Source: Noviherbaspirillum sp. (GTDB lineage Bacteria; Pseudomonadota; Gammaproteobacteria; Burkholderiales; Burkholderiaceae). Taken from it: a stretch of DNA of 7,812 bases. The notes beneath the pieces were generated by a model, which was not told the DNA's origin, did no database searches, and worked only from the letters and a program-made list of their open reading frames with translations. Position 1 is the stretch's first letter. Each line of letters opens with the position of its first letter. The stretch lies in the NCBI GenBank assembly GCA_028292785.1, contig JAQGLQ010000102.1:1-7812 (forward strand). Direction: 5' to 3'. This document shows, one piece after another, positions 1 through 6,746 of the stretch. Made by a program: the position numbers and the translations under genes.

Positions 1-85
1 AAGAGAACAGGCCAAGCACGACAAACGCCAGCATCATCATGGTGGCGAGCACCGGGTTGCCGATGCTGATACGGGTGAACCACAT
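1..85 (-). CDS. RND efflux transporter permease, N-terminal fragment (AcrB/HAE1-like), cut by window edge
   Basis: Only the first 28 codons are present, beginning MWFTRISIGNPVLATMMMLA on the minus strand. This is the typical start of inner-membrane RND multidrug permeases of the AcrB/HAE1 family: a short amphipathic cytoplasmic segment (residues 1-11) followed by transmembrane helix 1. In this family the trimeric permease uses the proton gradient to export drugs or other toxic compounds through a periplasmic adaptor and a TolC-type channel. The gene lies downstream of the adaptor gene on the same strand, 134 bases away, which fits an operon. There is no strong ribosome binding site ahead of the ATG, only a weak purine run (GAAAGA). 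Substrate and full length cannot be judged from this fragment. Confidence 0.85.
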   Translation of the reverse strand, partial: MWFTRISIGNPVLATMMMLAFVVLGLFS

Positions 86-219
86 GGGTCGGTCTTTCGA
101 TTACGTTGCGTTGCGGCCCGAGCGCGCTCGCCTTGCGCCGCTTCAGGCCATCCGTGTACTGATGATTCCGCCGCAATATGCCGTGCGCCACGCGGCTCGT
201 GCGGATTATCGCGGCAGGC

Positions 220-1380
220 TTATTTCGCTGCTTCGCCGGCAGGGCCCGCCGCGGCGAATTTCACCGGCGTGCCGACGGGCAGGTTGCCGAGGTTGGTGCG
301 GACTACCTGTGCGCCGCTGCCGAGTCCCTCGAGGATTTCCACCGCGCCGCCTTCGCCGTCGTCGCCCCGCATGCCGAGGACGACCGGCTTGCGGGTGAGT
401 TTTCCATTTTCGATCGCATACACATAGGCCCTGTCGGCGGCGGTCTGCACGGCGGATTCGGGCACGGTCAGCACGCCGCTTTTGCGCGTCAGGGTCAATT
501 GCGCTTCGCCGAACATACCGACCCGCAATACGCTCTGCGGGTTGTCGATCTGGATATAAACGAGTATCGAGCGCGATCCCGCCTGTGTGGACGGATTGAT
601 GCGCGCCACCTTGCCGGTCAGCGGCGACGCCAGGCCTTCCACCTTGACCCGCACTTCCTGCCCGAGCGCGACATTCATGACGTCGGCCGCCGGGACCGCG
701 GCTTCAAGCTCCATCCGCCTCAGATCGACGATGTCGAGCAGGCGATTATCGGGCGAGACTTTCTCGCCCGGTTGCACCGTGCGGCTGCTGACGAGCCCGG
801 AAATCGGCGCGCGGATCACGGTGTCCTCGACGGCATTGCGAGCGACATCGAGCGCGCCGATCGCGGATGCGACGTTCGCCCGAGCGATGTCGTACTGGCT
901 GGCCGCATTGTCGAAGGCGTTCCTTGAGATGAACCCTTTTTCGAGCAGCGCCTTGTTGTTGTCGCGGGCCTTGCTCGCGATATCGAGTTGCCCGCGCGCG
1001 GCGGCCAGCGCTCCTCGGGCCTGGCCTACACGCGCTTGGTAATCGCTTGCATCCATCTTGACCAGCACCTGGCCGGCCTTGACTTCCTCGCCTTCGCGAA
1101 CCAGCACCTCGCGCACGTCGCCGCCGACTTTCGCCTTGACGACGGCCTGGCTCACGGCGCGCAGCGAGCCGGACAGCGGCAGCAGCTGGCGCAGTTCGCG
1201 CGGCGCCACCTGCACCACGTCGGTCGGGAGAAATTCGAGCGCGGCGCCCAGCTGCACGGCGACGGGCACAGCCGGCCCGTTGCGCTTCTTGACGACGGTC
1301 GCGCCGACACCGGCGGCAAGCAGACAGACGACAAGTACAATCCAGAAGGCGCGGCGTTTTATCATGGCAGAGGTTCTCAT
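220..1380 (-). CDS. RND-type efflux periplasmic adaptor (HlyD/AcrA family membrane fusion protein)
   Basis: The 386-residue protein is near the usual length of AcrA-type adaptors, which bridge the inner-membrane RND pump to an outer-membrane channel. A hydrophobic anchor spans about residues 11-30. Its cysteine C19 is preceded by V-V, so no good lipobox is present. The first half of the lipoyl-like domain is at about 81-110 (VKAKVGGDV, then VREGEEVKAGQVL). An alanine-rich alpha-hairpin follows at about 112-185, the second lipoyl half at about 187-208 (RAPISGLVSS), then the beta-barrel and membrane-proximal domains. At the hairpin tip the channel-docking pattern R-x3-L-x6-S reads N141-L145-S152. 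I chose the ATG at 1380 because it overlaps the TetR stop as ATGA, suggesting translational coupling. The in-frame ATG at 1365 (MIKRRAFW) is a real alternative. The open frame continues to 1506, but that part lies inside the TetR gene and is not adaptor-like. Confidence 0.9.
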   Translation of the reverse strand: MRTSAMIKRRAFWIVLVVCLLAAGVGATVVKKRNGPAVPVAVQLGAALEFLPTDVVQVAPRELRQLLPLSGSLRAVSQAVVKAKVGGDVREVLVREGEEVKAGQVLVKMDASDYQARVGQARGALAAARGQLDIASKARDNNKALLEKGFISRNAFDNAASQYDIARANVASAIGALDVARNAVEDTVIRAPISGLVSSRTVQPGEKVSPDNRLLDIVDLRRMELEAAVPAADVMNVALGQEVRVKVEGLASPLTGKVARINPSTQAGSRSILVYIQIDNPQSVLRVGMFGEAQLTLTRKSGVLTVPESAVQTAADRAYVYAIENGKLTRKPVVLGMRGDDGEGGAVEILEGLGSGAQVVRTNLGNLPVGTPVKFAAAGPAGEAAK

Positions 1381-2033
1381 TTCTTCACTGGCCGGTCGGC
1401 AGTGCCATCGGTCAGCAGTCCGTTCAGAATCAGATCGATGAAGGTTTCCAGATAGCGGCCGGCGTCGATCGGTCCGCCGGCACAGGCGCTGAACGAATGC
1501 TTCCACATCATGAGCATCAGCATGGGGGCAATCACCACGCTCATGGCCGGCGTCACATCGATGGGGCGAAACTCGCCGCGGTCGATGCCGCGTTCGAGAA
1601 TGCGCACCACCATCGCATTGCCGCGCGAGATGACTTCGTCATGGTAGAACTGCGCGACTTCCGGGAAGTTGCCGGACTCGGCCATGATCAATTTGGTAAT
1701 GCCGGACAATTTTGTGTTGCCGACACGTTCCCACCAGCCGAGCGCGATGTCGCGAAGCAGCCGGGCGCTCGAACCTTCATAAGCGTCGACCATGCCTTCG
1801 GCTTCGCCGATCGCGGGAAGAACGTTTTCCCGCACCATGGCCTTGAACAGTTCTTCCTTGTTGGTGAAATATAAATAAAGCGTTCCCTTGGACACACCCG
1901 CGCGGGCGGCCACATCGTCCAGCCGGGTCGCGGCATAGCCCCGCTCGACGAACAGGTCGAGAGCGGCGGCAAGCAGTTCCTGGGGGCGTGCATCTTTGCG
2001 CCGTTCCCAGCGCGGTTTGGAGTCGGACGGCAT
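1377..2033 (-). CDS. TetR/AcrR-family transcriptional repressor of the RND operon
   Basis: The 218-residue protein has the TetR architecture. Its N-terminal helix-turn-helix domain lies at about residues 16-62, with the recognition region at 37-56 (RLDDVAARAGVSKGTLYLYF) followed by TNKEELF. The C-terminal two thirds is an all-helical ligand-binding and dimerisation domain resembling the C-terminal domain of AcrR-like regulators. Such proteins bind an operator as dimers and leave it when the pump's substrate or another small ligand binds. The gene is first in the minus-strand operon and its stop overlaps the adaptor's ATG by ATGA. A promoter and a dyad covering it lie just upstream, so negative autoregulation is likely (inference). 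There is no clear Shine-Dalgarno sequence before the ATG at 2033; the bases just upstream are pyrimidine-rich. Confidence 0.93.
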   Translation of the reverse strand: MPSDSKPRWERRKDARPQELLAAALDLFVERGYAATRLDDVAARAGVSKGTLYLYFTNKEELFKAMVRENVLPAIGEAEGMVDAYEGSSARLLRDIALGWWERVGNTKLSGITKLIMAESGNFPEVAQFYHDEVISRGNAMVVRILERGIDRGEFRPIDVTPAMSVVIAPMLMLMMWKHSFSACAGGPIDAGRYLETFIDLILNGLLTDGTADRPVKK

Positions 2034-2042
2034 GGATGGGGA

Positions 2043-2070
2043 ATATAACTTACTCGTGAGTCAGTAATAT
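2043..2070. promoter_or_regulatory. Probable TetR operator: 28-base interrupted dyad
   Basis: The site is symmetric about 2056/2057, with 11 of 14 base pairs matching. The left side carries ATAT (2043-2046), ACT (2048-2050) and ACTC (2052-2055). The right side carries the complements GAGT (2058-2061), AGT (2063-2065) and ATAT (2067-2070). Each half therefore holds a repeated ACT/AGT unit spaced by one base, a layout often seen in TetR-family operators. The dyad overlaps the -10 box and the predicted transcription start of the minus-strand operon, so a bound repressor would block RNA polymerase. Assigning it to the adjacent TetR protein is inference from position and symmetry. Confidence 0.75.
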
Positions 2071-2094
2071 AGGGATCAATGATGCATGCGTCAA
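2066..2094 (-). promoter_or_regulatory. Sigma70-type promoter of the tetR-adaptor-RND operon
   Basis: Read on the minus strand, a -35 box TTGACG (2094-2089) is followed after exactly 17 bases by a -10 box TATATT (2071-2066). Each box matches the sigma70 consensus at five of six positions. Transcription would start near 2059 and leave a leader of about 26 bases before the ATG at 2033. The -10 box and start lie within the 2043-2070 dyad. I infer the start point from spacing only. Confidence 0.75.
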
Positions 2095-2143
2095 GGCCAG
2101 CCCCGCGAACGCTTGCGCAGCTCACCGGCAAAGCATGCTTCGG

Positions 2144-2171
2144 TTGACGCGATCCACTGAAAACTAATAAT
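2144..2171 (+). promoter_or_regulatory. Candidate promoter of the macA operon
   Basis: On the plus strand, TTGACG (2144-2149) is followed after 16 bases by AATAAT (2166-2171), five of six matches to the consensus in each box. Transcription would start near 2178, giving a leader of about 85 bases before macA. A perfect 10-base palindrome (2131-2140) ends three bases before the -35 box. The call is weaker than the minus-strand promoter because the spacing is 16 and the AT-rich -10 region allows other registers. Confidence 0.45.
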
Positions 2172-2262
2172 CCCCGATGCAGCTTCCAATAGATACAAAA
2201 GGAAAAATCGCCGCGTTTGTTTGCCGTTAGAATCGGCCCATGAATGAATTTCTTCGCATGTT

Positions 2263-3825
2263 ATGAATCGGTCAACAAAATCCTGGATGCTGCTCCTTGC
2301 GGCCGTGCTGATCGTAGCGGGCTATGCCATCGACGCGTGGCTTGAGAAGCGTGCAACGCCTGAATACAAGACAGTGAAAATCGAAAGGGGCACGATCATG
2401 GCCGCGGTGGCAGCCTCCGGCACGCTAAGTCCGGTCGTATCGGTGCAGGTCGGTTCGCAGGTGTCGGGGCAGTTGCGCGACATCCTCGTCGACTTCAACA
2501 GCGAAGTGAAGCAGGGTCAAGTGATTGCACGTATCGATCCCGAAACCTTCGAGTACAAGGTGCGGCAGGCGCAGGCCGATCTCGATGCGGCGCGTTCACT
2601 GGTCGCGACCCAGCAAGCGAATATCGCGGCCCAGCGCGCCGCCGTGTCGAAGACGGAAGTCGATCTCAGGGAAGCCGCGCGCGACCTCGAGCGCAAGAAG
2701 CAACTGGTTGAAAAGGGATTCATTTCGGCGGTGGACCGCGACAAGGCGGAATCCGTCTACAACTCGCTGGCCGAACAGCTCAAGAGCGTACAGGCGCAGG
2801 CCGGCGTGGCCGTCGCCAATGCGCGCAACGCGGAAGCCGTGGTGCGGCAGCGCGAAGCTTCGCTGGCGCAGGCCAATATCGATCTCGGGCGCACCGCGAT
2901 CAAGGCGCCCGTCAACGGCGTGGTCATCAAGCGCAGCGTCGAGCGCGGCCAGACGGTGGCCGCGAGTCTGCAGGCGCCGGAGCTGTTCATCATCGCGGAA
3001 AACCTCGCCGACATGCAGGTGGATGCCGCCATCGACGAATCGGAAATCGGACGCGTGAAGGTGGGGCAGCACGTCACCTTCACGGTGGACGCCTTTCCCG
3101 GCCGCGGTTTCGAGGGCGTGGTGAAGCAGATCCGCAAGGCCGCGCTCAACACCGCCAATGTCGTCACTTACACCGTGGTGGTCAGCACCTCGAATCCGCG
3201 GCGCGAGCTGTTGCCCGGCATGACTGCCAATGTGCGCATCGTCACCGACACGCGCCATGACGTGCTGACAGTCGCGAACGCCGCGTTGCGATTCCGCCCG
3301 GCGGGAGCGCCGGCACAGCGTGGTCCTGCAACTGCCCGATCGCCTGGCGGCCACGGCCCGCAGCAGGGGATCGGGATGCGCGAACGCCTGGAAAAGGAAC
3401 TGCAGCTCACCGCTACGCAGAAAGCCAAGCTGGACGCCATCTTCAGCGGCATGCGCGACAGGACGGCGGCCATGAGGGACGCGCCCGAAGCCGAGCGGGC
3501 GAAGCTCGCCGAGCGGGGCCGCACTGAAATGCGCGAGCGCATCGCCGAGATGCTGACTCCCGAACAGAAAGTGAAGTATGAGGAGATCGTCGCTGAGAGC
3601 GTGGACGGGCGCGGACGCGGCGGCAGCGCCGGCGGAAGCCGTGGACGCCTTTACACGCTCGACGAAAACAAGCAGCCGGCGCTGGTCGAAGTGCGTTTCG
3701 GCCTGACCGATGGCACCAGCACCGAAGTGATGTCGTCCGAACTGAAAGAGGGCATGGAGATCATCAGCGGCCTGGCCCGGCCGCAGCAGGGCGCGGCGCA
3801 GCGCAGCGGTCCGCGCATGTTCTGA
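2263..3825 (+). CDS. macA: MacA-like periplasmic adaptor of an ABC efflux pump, with an inserted LTXXQ (Spy/CpxP-like) segment
   Basis: The 520-residue adaptor is far longer than E. coli MacA (about 370). An N-terminal hydrophobic anchor lies at 8-25. The lipoyl-like halves are at about 58-90 and 203-232 (IKAPVNGVV), flanking an alpha-hairpin at about 97-200. At the hairpin tip the docking pattern is complete: R144, L148, S155. The beta-barrel follows at about 240-328. The membrane-proximal domain begins with [13 protein letters not shown] (335-347) and resumes at about 463 with [15 protein letters not shown]. Between them, about 115 extra residues hold a charged helical segment (372-443) with LTATQ (382-386) and LTPEQ (431-435), then a Gly/Arg-rich linker (449-462). 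In this family MacA binds the MacB transporter and a TolC-type channel and stimulates ATP hydrolysis. The start is fixed by an in-frame TGA at 2245, so ATG 2263 is the first in-frame ATG, though no good ribosome binding site precedes it. The ATPase gene follows within a few bases. Confidence 0.88.
   Translation: MNRSTKSWMLLLAAVLIVAGYAIDAWLEKRATPEYKTVKIERGTIMAAVAASGTLSPVVSVQVGSQVSGQLRDILVDFNSEVKQGQVIARIDPETFEYKVRQAQADLDAARSLVATQQANIAAQRAAVSKTEVDLREAARDLERKKQLVEKGFISAVDRDKAESVYNSLAEQLKSVQAQAGVAVANARNAEAVVRQREASLAQANIDLGRTAIKAPVNGVVIKRSVERGQTVAASLQAPELFIIAENLADMQVDAAIDESEIGRVKVGQHVTFTVDAFPGRGFEGVVKQIRKAALNTANVVTYTVVVSTSNPRRELLPGMTANVRIVTDTRHDVLTVANAALRFRPAGAPAQRGPATARSPGGHGPQQGIGMRERLEKELQLTATQKAKLDAIFSGMRDRTAAMRDAPEAERAKLAERGRTEMRERIAEMLTPEQKVKYEEIVAESVDGRGRGGSAGGSRGRLYTLDENKQPALVEVRFGLTDGTSTEVMSSELKEGMEIISGLARPQQGAAQRSGPRMF
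3376..3591 (+). other. LTXXQ-motif (Spy/CpxP-like) segment inside the MacA-like adaptor
   Basis: This stretch encodes residues 372-443 of the adaptor. It is rich in Arg, Glu, Lys, Ala and Met and should be almost entirely helical. [13 protein letters not shown] near its start and [13 protein letters not shown] near its end resemble the paired motifs of the periplasmic Spy/CpxP (LTXXQ) family, which are separated by a similar helical stretch. The reading frame is continuous with the adaptor on both sides. Identification rests on the two motifs and composition; a chaperone or stress-sensing role is inference. Confidence 0.65.
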
Positions 3826-3836
3826 CGAGGTCAATG

Positions 3837-4565
3837 ATGCATTTCATCGAAACCACGGACCTGCGCAAGGAGTATGCGATGGGAGCCACCACCGTGCGCG
3901 CTTTGCGCGGCGTGTCGCTGGCCATCCGCGAAGGTGAGTTCGTGGCAATCATGGGGGCGTCCGGCTCCGGCAAGTCGACCTTCATGAATCTGCTCGGATG
4001 TCTCGATTCGCCCAGCGCCGGCGAATACCTGCTCGCGGGCGAAAAGGTATCGACATTATCCGGCGACGCACTGGCGGCGATACGCAACAAGCGCATCGGT
4101 TTCGTGTTCCAGCAATTCAATCTGCTGCCGCGTACCACGGCCATGGACAATGTCGAGCTGCCGCTGCTGTATTCGAGCGTGCCGGTCGCCGAGCGCAAGG
4201 CGCGCGCCATGCAAAGGCTGGAAGAAGTGGGACTGGCCGACAGGATGGACCATCATCCGGCGCAACTGTCGGGCGGCCAGCAGCAGCGTGTCGCCATCGC
4301 GCGCGCGCTGGTCAACAATCCCTCGCTCATTCTCGCCGACGAGCCGACCGGAGCGCTCGATTCGCAAACCAGCATCGAAATCATGGCCCTGCTGCAGCGG
4401 CTCAACCGGCAAGGCATGACCATCGCGATGGTCACGCATGAACATGATGTCGCGGCATTCGCATCGCGCATCGTGTCGTTCCGCGACGGACTGGTGGTGC
4501 GGGACGAGCCGAACGTTCCGCACGACGCGCAGGCCGAACTCGCCCGCTTGGGAGTCGCGGCATGA
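3837..4565 (+). CDS. MacB-like ABC transporter ATP-binding subunit
   Basis: The 242-residue protein is a complete ABC ATPase of the MacB/LolD group. It shows Walker [10 protein letters not shown] (40-48), a Q-loop at VFQQFN (90-95), the signature LSGGQ (144-148), Walker B LILADE (164-169), the D-loop ALDS (173-176) and the H-loop histidine in MVTHEHD (H201). It would dimerise in the cytoplasm and drive the FtsX-like permease encoded next. In E. coli MacB the ATPase is fused to the permease; here they are separate. Two ATGs lie three bases apart. I prefer 3837 because the GAGG at 3827-3830 is six bases upstream of it but only three from the ATG at 3834. The gene begins 11 bases after the macA stop and its TGA overlaps the permease ATG. 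Confidence 0.95.
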   Translation: MHFIETTDLRKEYAMGATTVRALRGVSLAIREGEFVAIMGASGSGKSTFMNLLGCLDSPSAGEYLLAGEKVSTLSGDALAAIRNKRIGFVFQQFNLLPRTTAMDNVELPLLYSSVPVAERKARAMQRLEEVGLADRMDHHPAQLSGGQQQRVAIARALVNNPSLILADEPTGALDSQTSIEIMALLQRLNRQGMTIAMVTHEHDVAAFASRIVSFRDGLVVRDEPNVPHDAQAELARLGVAA

Positions 4566-5794
4566 ACCTGCCTGCCGTGCTGCGCATCGCTCTCAATGCG
4601 CTGCGCGTGAACAAGCTGCGTTCGATGCTGACCATGCTTGGCATCATCATCGGCGTGGCCGCCGTGATCACCATGGTTGCGGTCGGGGCCGGCGCGCAAG
4701 CGCGCGTGGAAGAACAGATCAAGAGCCTGGGATCGAACCTGATGATGCTTACGCCGGGCTCCAGCACCTCATCCGGCGTCAGATTGGGAGCGGGCGCCAA
4801 TGAGAACCTCACCGAAGACGACGCCGAAGCCATCGTGCGGGAAATCCCCGAGGTGCAGGTGGCCGCGCCCTTCAACCGCGGCACCAGGCAGATCATTGCC
4901 GGCAACAGCAACTGGGCGACAATGATCTACGGCGTTTATCCCGATTATTTCGAGGCGCGCGACTGGCCGCTGGCATCAGGGCGCATGTTCGAGCCGGCCG
5001 AATTGTCGGGCGCCGCCAAGGTGGCGCTGGTGGGGCAGACGGTCGCGCGCGAACTGTTCGGCGATATGGACCCGGTCGACCAGCCGATACGCATCGGCAA
5101 CGTGCCGTTCACTATCGTCGGCATGCTCGAAAGAAAAGGCCAGAGCATGTCGGGCCAGGATCAGGATGACGTGATCATGGTGCCGCTGACCACGTCGCGC
5201 AAACGCCTGTTCGGCAGCACGCAGGGCAAGCTGCGCCGGGTTTGGACCATCCAGGTCAAGGTGCGCGAAGGCGCCGACATGAAAGAGACCGAGGACAAGA
5301 TCCGCGAACTGCTGCGGCAGCGCAAACGCACCCAGCCCGGGCAGAACGATCCTGTTACCGTGCGCAATCTGACCGAAATGCTGCAGGCCCAGGAAGAAGC
5401 CTCGCGCGTCATGACCATGCTGCTTGCCGCCGTGGCATCGGTGTCGCTGCTGGTCGGCGGCATCGGCATCATGAATATCATGCTGGTCTCCGTCACCGAG
5501 CGCACGCGCGAAATCGGCTTGCGCATGGCAGTCGGCGCCCGCGCCAGGGATATCCTGAACCAGTTCCTGGTCGAAGCGGTCACGCTGTCCGTGATCGGCG
5601 GCTTTGCCGGCATTCTCCTGGGAGCGGCGGGCTCGTACCTGGTTGCGCAGTTCGCCGGTTGGGCGACGAGGCTGTCGCCGGAATCGATCGTGATGGCGGT
5701 TGGATTTTCGGCGGCGATAGGCATATTTTTCGGCTATTATCCGGCGCGCAAAGCCTCGCGCCTGTTGCCCATCCAGGCTTTGCGCCATGAATGA
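4562..5794 (+). CDS. MacB-like ABC transporter permease (FtsX fold)
   Basis: The 410-residue protein has the type VII ABC (MacB) layout. Transmembrane helix 1 is at about 20-44, followed by a large periplasmic MacB core domain at about 45-280. Helices 2-4 lie at about 284-309, 334-362 and 374-393. The N-terminal sequence ([20 protein letters not shown]) and the cytoplasmic segment [14 protein letters not shown] (313-326), which contacts the ATPase in this family, are typical. MacB-type transporters act as mechanotransmission pumps that push periplasmic substrates such as macrolides, lipopeptides or protoporphyrin through MacA and TolC. The substrate here is unknown. The start overlaps the ATPase stop by ATGA, and the end overlaps the following gene by eight bases. 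Confidence 0.95.
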   Translation: MNLPAVLRIALNALRVNKLRSMLTMLGIIIGVAAVITMVAVGAGAQARVEEQIKSLGSNLMMLTPGSSTSSGVRLGAGANENLTEDDAEAIVREIPEVQVAAPFNRGTRQIIAGNSNWATMIYGVYPDYFEARDWPLASGRMFEPAELSGAAKVALVGQTVARELFGDMDPVDQPIRIGNVPFTIVGMLERKGQSMSGQDQDDVIMVPLTTSRKRLFGSTQGKLRRVWTIQVKVREGADMKETEDKIRELLRQRKRTQPGQNDPVTVRNLTEMLQAQEEASRVMTMLLAAVASVSLLVGGIGIMNIMLVSVTERTREIGLRMAVGARARDILNQFLVEAVTLSVIGGFAGILLGAAGSYLVAQFAGWATRLSPESIVMAVGFSAAIGIFFGYYPARKASRLLPIQALRHE

Positions 5795-6062
5795 AGCCAT
5801 TGTGAAAATCGCATGCCGTTCCGGCTGCGGCGCATGCTGCATCGCGCCGTCCATTTCTTCGCCGATTCCCGGTATGCCCGACGGCAAGCCGGCAGGAGTG
5901 CGGTGCGTACAGCTCGATGAAGCGAACCGCTGCAAAATCTTCGGCAGGCCGGAGCGGCCGGCGGTGTGCGGCGGGCTGCAGCCATCGCCGGAAATGTGCG
6001 GCGACACGCAGGTCCATGCGCTGTCCTATCTGGCGCATCTCGATGCGGCGACATCGCCCTGA
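5787..6062 (+). CDS. YkgJ-family cysteine-rich, putative zinc/iron-chelating protein
   Basis: This small protein of 91 residues has eight cysteines: C10, C14, C17, C18, C40, C49, C61 and C71. The opening C-x3-CGACC cluster, then C-x8-C-x3-GRPERPAVC, matches the pattern of the YkgJ-type CxxCxxCC family, proposed to bind zinc or an iron-sulphur centre. No signal peptide or membrane segment is visible, so it is probably cytoplasmic. The start is ATG 5787, inside the end of the permease gene with an eight-base overlap, which suggests translational coupling. No strong ribosome binding site is visible. The biochemical role of the family is poorly defined and nothing here fixes it; a link to the pump is suggested only by gene order. 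Confidence 0.85.
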   Translation: MNEAIVKIACRSGCGACCIAPSISSPIPGMPDGKPAGVRCVQLDEANRCKIFGRPERPAVCGGLQPSPEMCGDTQVHALSYLAHLDAATSP

Positions 6063-6087
6063 CCGATCAAAACAGCAAGGAATAGTA

Positions 6088-6651
6088 ATGAGAGCTTTAC
6101 CAATGAAAGGCTTGCGCCGGGGACTGATACTGATCGCCGCATGGCTGCTTGCATCCTGCGCGACCTTGCTGGGGCCGCGCGAGGTGGAAATCCCGCTGGC
6201 GCGATTGCAGGAAGCGATCGCCGGCAAATTCCCTTTCAATAACCGTTATCTCGAATTGATCGATATCTACGTCAGCAACCCCAGGGTCAGCCTGCAGCCC
6301 GATACCAACCGCATCACCACCAGCATGGATACGTCGATCGCGCCGCCATTCCTCAACCGTTCATGGAAAGGCAATCTCGCGATATCGGGCAATCTCAGAT
6401 TCGATCCCTCGAGAAACGCACTGGTACTGGGCGAACCGCGCGTGGAGCAGTTCGCCTTCGACGGCATCGATCCGGCGCTGACGAATCAGGTCCGGAAAAT
6501 CGGCGGTCTGCTTGCCGAGCAGTTATTACGCAATACGACGCTTTACTCCTTCAGGCCCGAGGATCTGCGCTATGCGGGCACCTCTTTCACTTTGTCTAAA
6601 ATCACGACCAGGCCCGATAGTCTCGTGGTAACCTTTGAGCCGGCGAAATAA
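6088..6651 (+). CDS. YceB-like (DUF1439) lipoprotein
   Basis: The 187-residue protein starts with a lipoprotein signal: basic residues (R3, K7, R10, R11), a hydrophobic stretch (13-22) and the lipobox LASC (21-24). After lipidation at C24 the next residue is alanine, not aspartate, so outer-membrane sorting is expected under the Lol rule. The mature part is rich in beta-type segments and resembles the DUF1439/YceB family (E. coli YceB is about 186 residues), whose function is not well established. ATG 6088 is chosen because AAGGAA (6077-6082) lies five bases upstream. The open frame extends back to 5917, but that part overlaps the YkgJ gene and would bury the signal peptide. The gene is 25 bases after the YkgJ stop and is the last before a terminator. 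Confidence 0.88.
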   Translation: MRALPMKGLRRGLILIAAWLLASCATLLGPREVEIPLARLQEAIAGKFPFNNRYLELIDIYVSNPRVSLQPDTNRITTSMDTSIAPPFLNRSWKGNLAISGNLRFDPSRNALVLGEPRVEQFAFDGIDPALTNQVRKIGGLLAEQLLRNTTLYSFRPEDLRYAGTSFTLSKITTRPDSLVVTFEPAK

Positions 6652-6673
6652 AGCCGTTCTTACCGCATATCCG

Positions 6674-6708
6674 ACCCGCTAGGCATCCTATCCGGCGGGT
6701 TTCTTTTT
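6674..6708 (+). terminator. Rho-independent terminator of the macA-lipoprotein operon
   Basis: ACCCGC (6674-6679) pairs with GCGGGT (6695-6700), followed by a T-tract with a single C (6701-6708). Directly inside the stem, TAGG (6680-6683) and CCTA (6687-6690) pair around a CAT loop, leaving TCCG as a bulge. The element begins 22 bases after the lipoprotein stop. It has no T-tract on the opposite strand, so it should act only on plus-strand transcripts. Confidence 0.8.
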
Positions 6709-6746
6709 GACCATTTCTTCACGCTGACATCGACCTCACCGGAATC

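Noticed and set aside
449..462. Window-wide search by eye for CRISPR repeats, tRNA or rRNA genes, insertion-sequence ends and toxin-antitoxin pairs
   Set aside because: I saw no spaced direct repeats, cloverleaf-like sequence, transposase motifs or terminal inverted repeats anywhere in the window. The coordinates given here are only nominal.
178..927. Long open frame on the plus strand opposite the RND adaptor
   Set aside because: It is antisense to a well-recognised adaptor gene. Its translation is rich in Arg, His and Ala with no recognisable domain, as expected of a shadow frame in GC-rich DNA.
1381..1506. 42-residue N-terminal extension of the RND adaptor
   Set aside because: It lies wholly within the TetR coding sequence and would place non-hydrophobic, Arg-rich residues before the membrane anchor. 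The ATGA overlap at 1377-1380 gives a better start.
2596..3834. 412-codon open frame on the minus strand opposite macA
   Set aside because: Its composition (His, Arg, Ala, Gly) and full overlap with macA mark it as a mirror of the real gene's codon bias. No family pattern is visible.
4976..6007. 343-codon open frame on the minus strand opposite the permease and YkgJ genes
   Set aside because: It spans two convincing genes on the other strand and encodes a low-complexity, His/Arg/Gln-rich sequence with no domain.
5917..6087. 57-residue N-terminal extension of the YceB-like lipoprotein
   Set aside because: It overlaps the YkgJ gene in another frame and would bury the lipoprotein signal. ATG 6088 has a well-placed AAGGAA.
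6707..6712. TTGACC after the terminator as a -35 box for uppP
   Set aside because: No plausible -10 hexamer is found 15-18 bases downstream; the candidates there are GC-rich. It may be chance at the edge of the T-tract.
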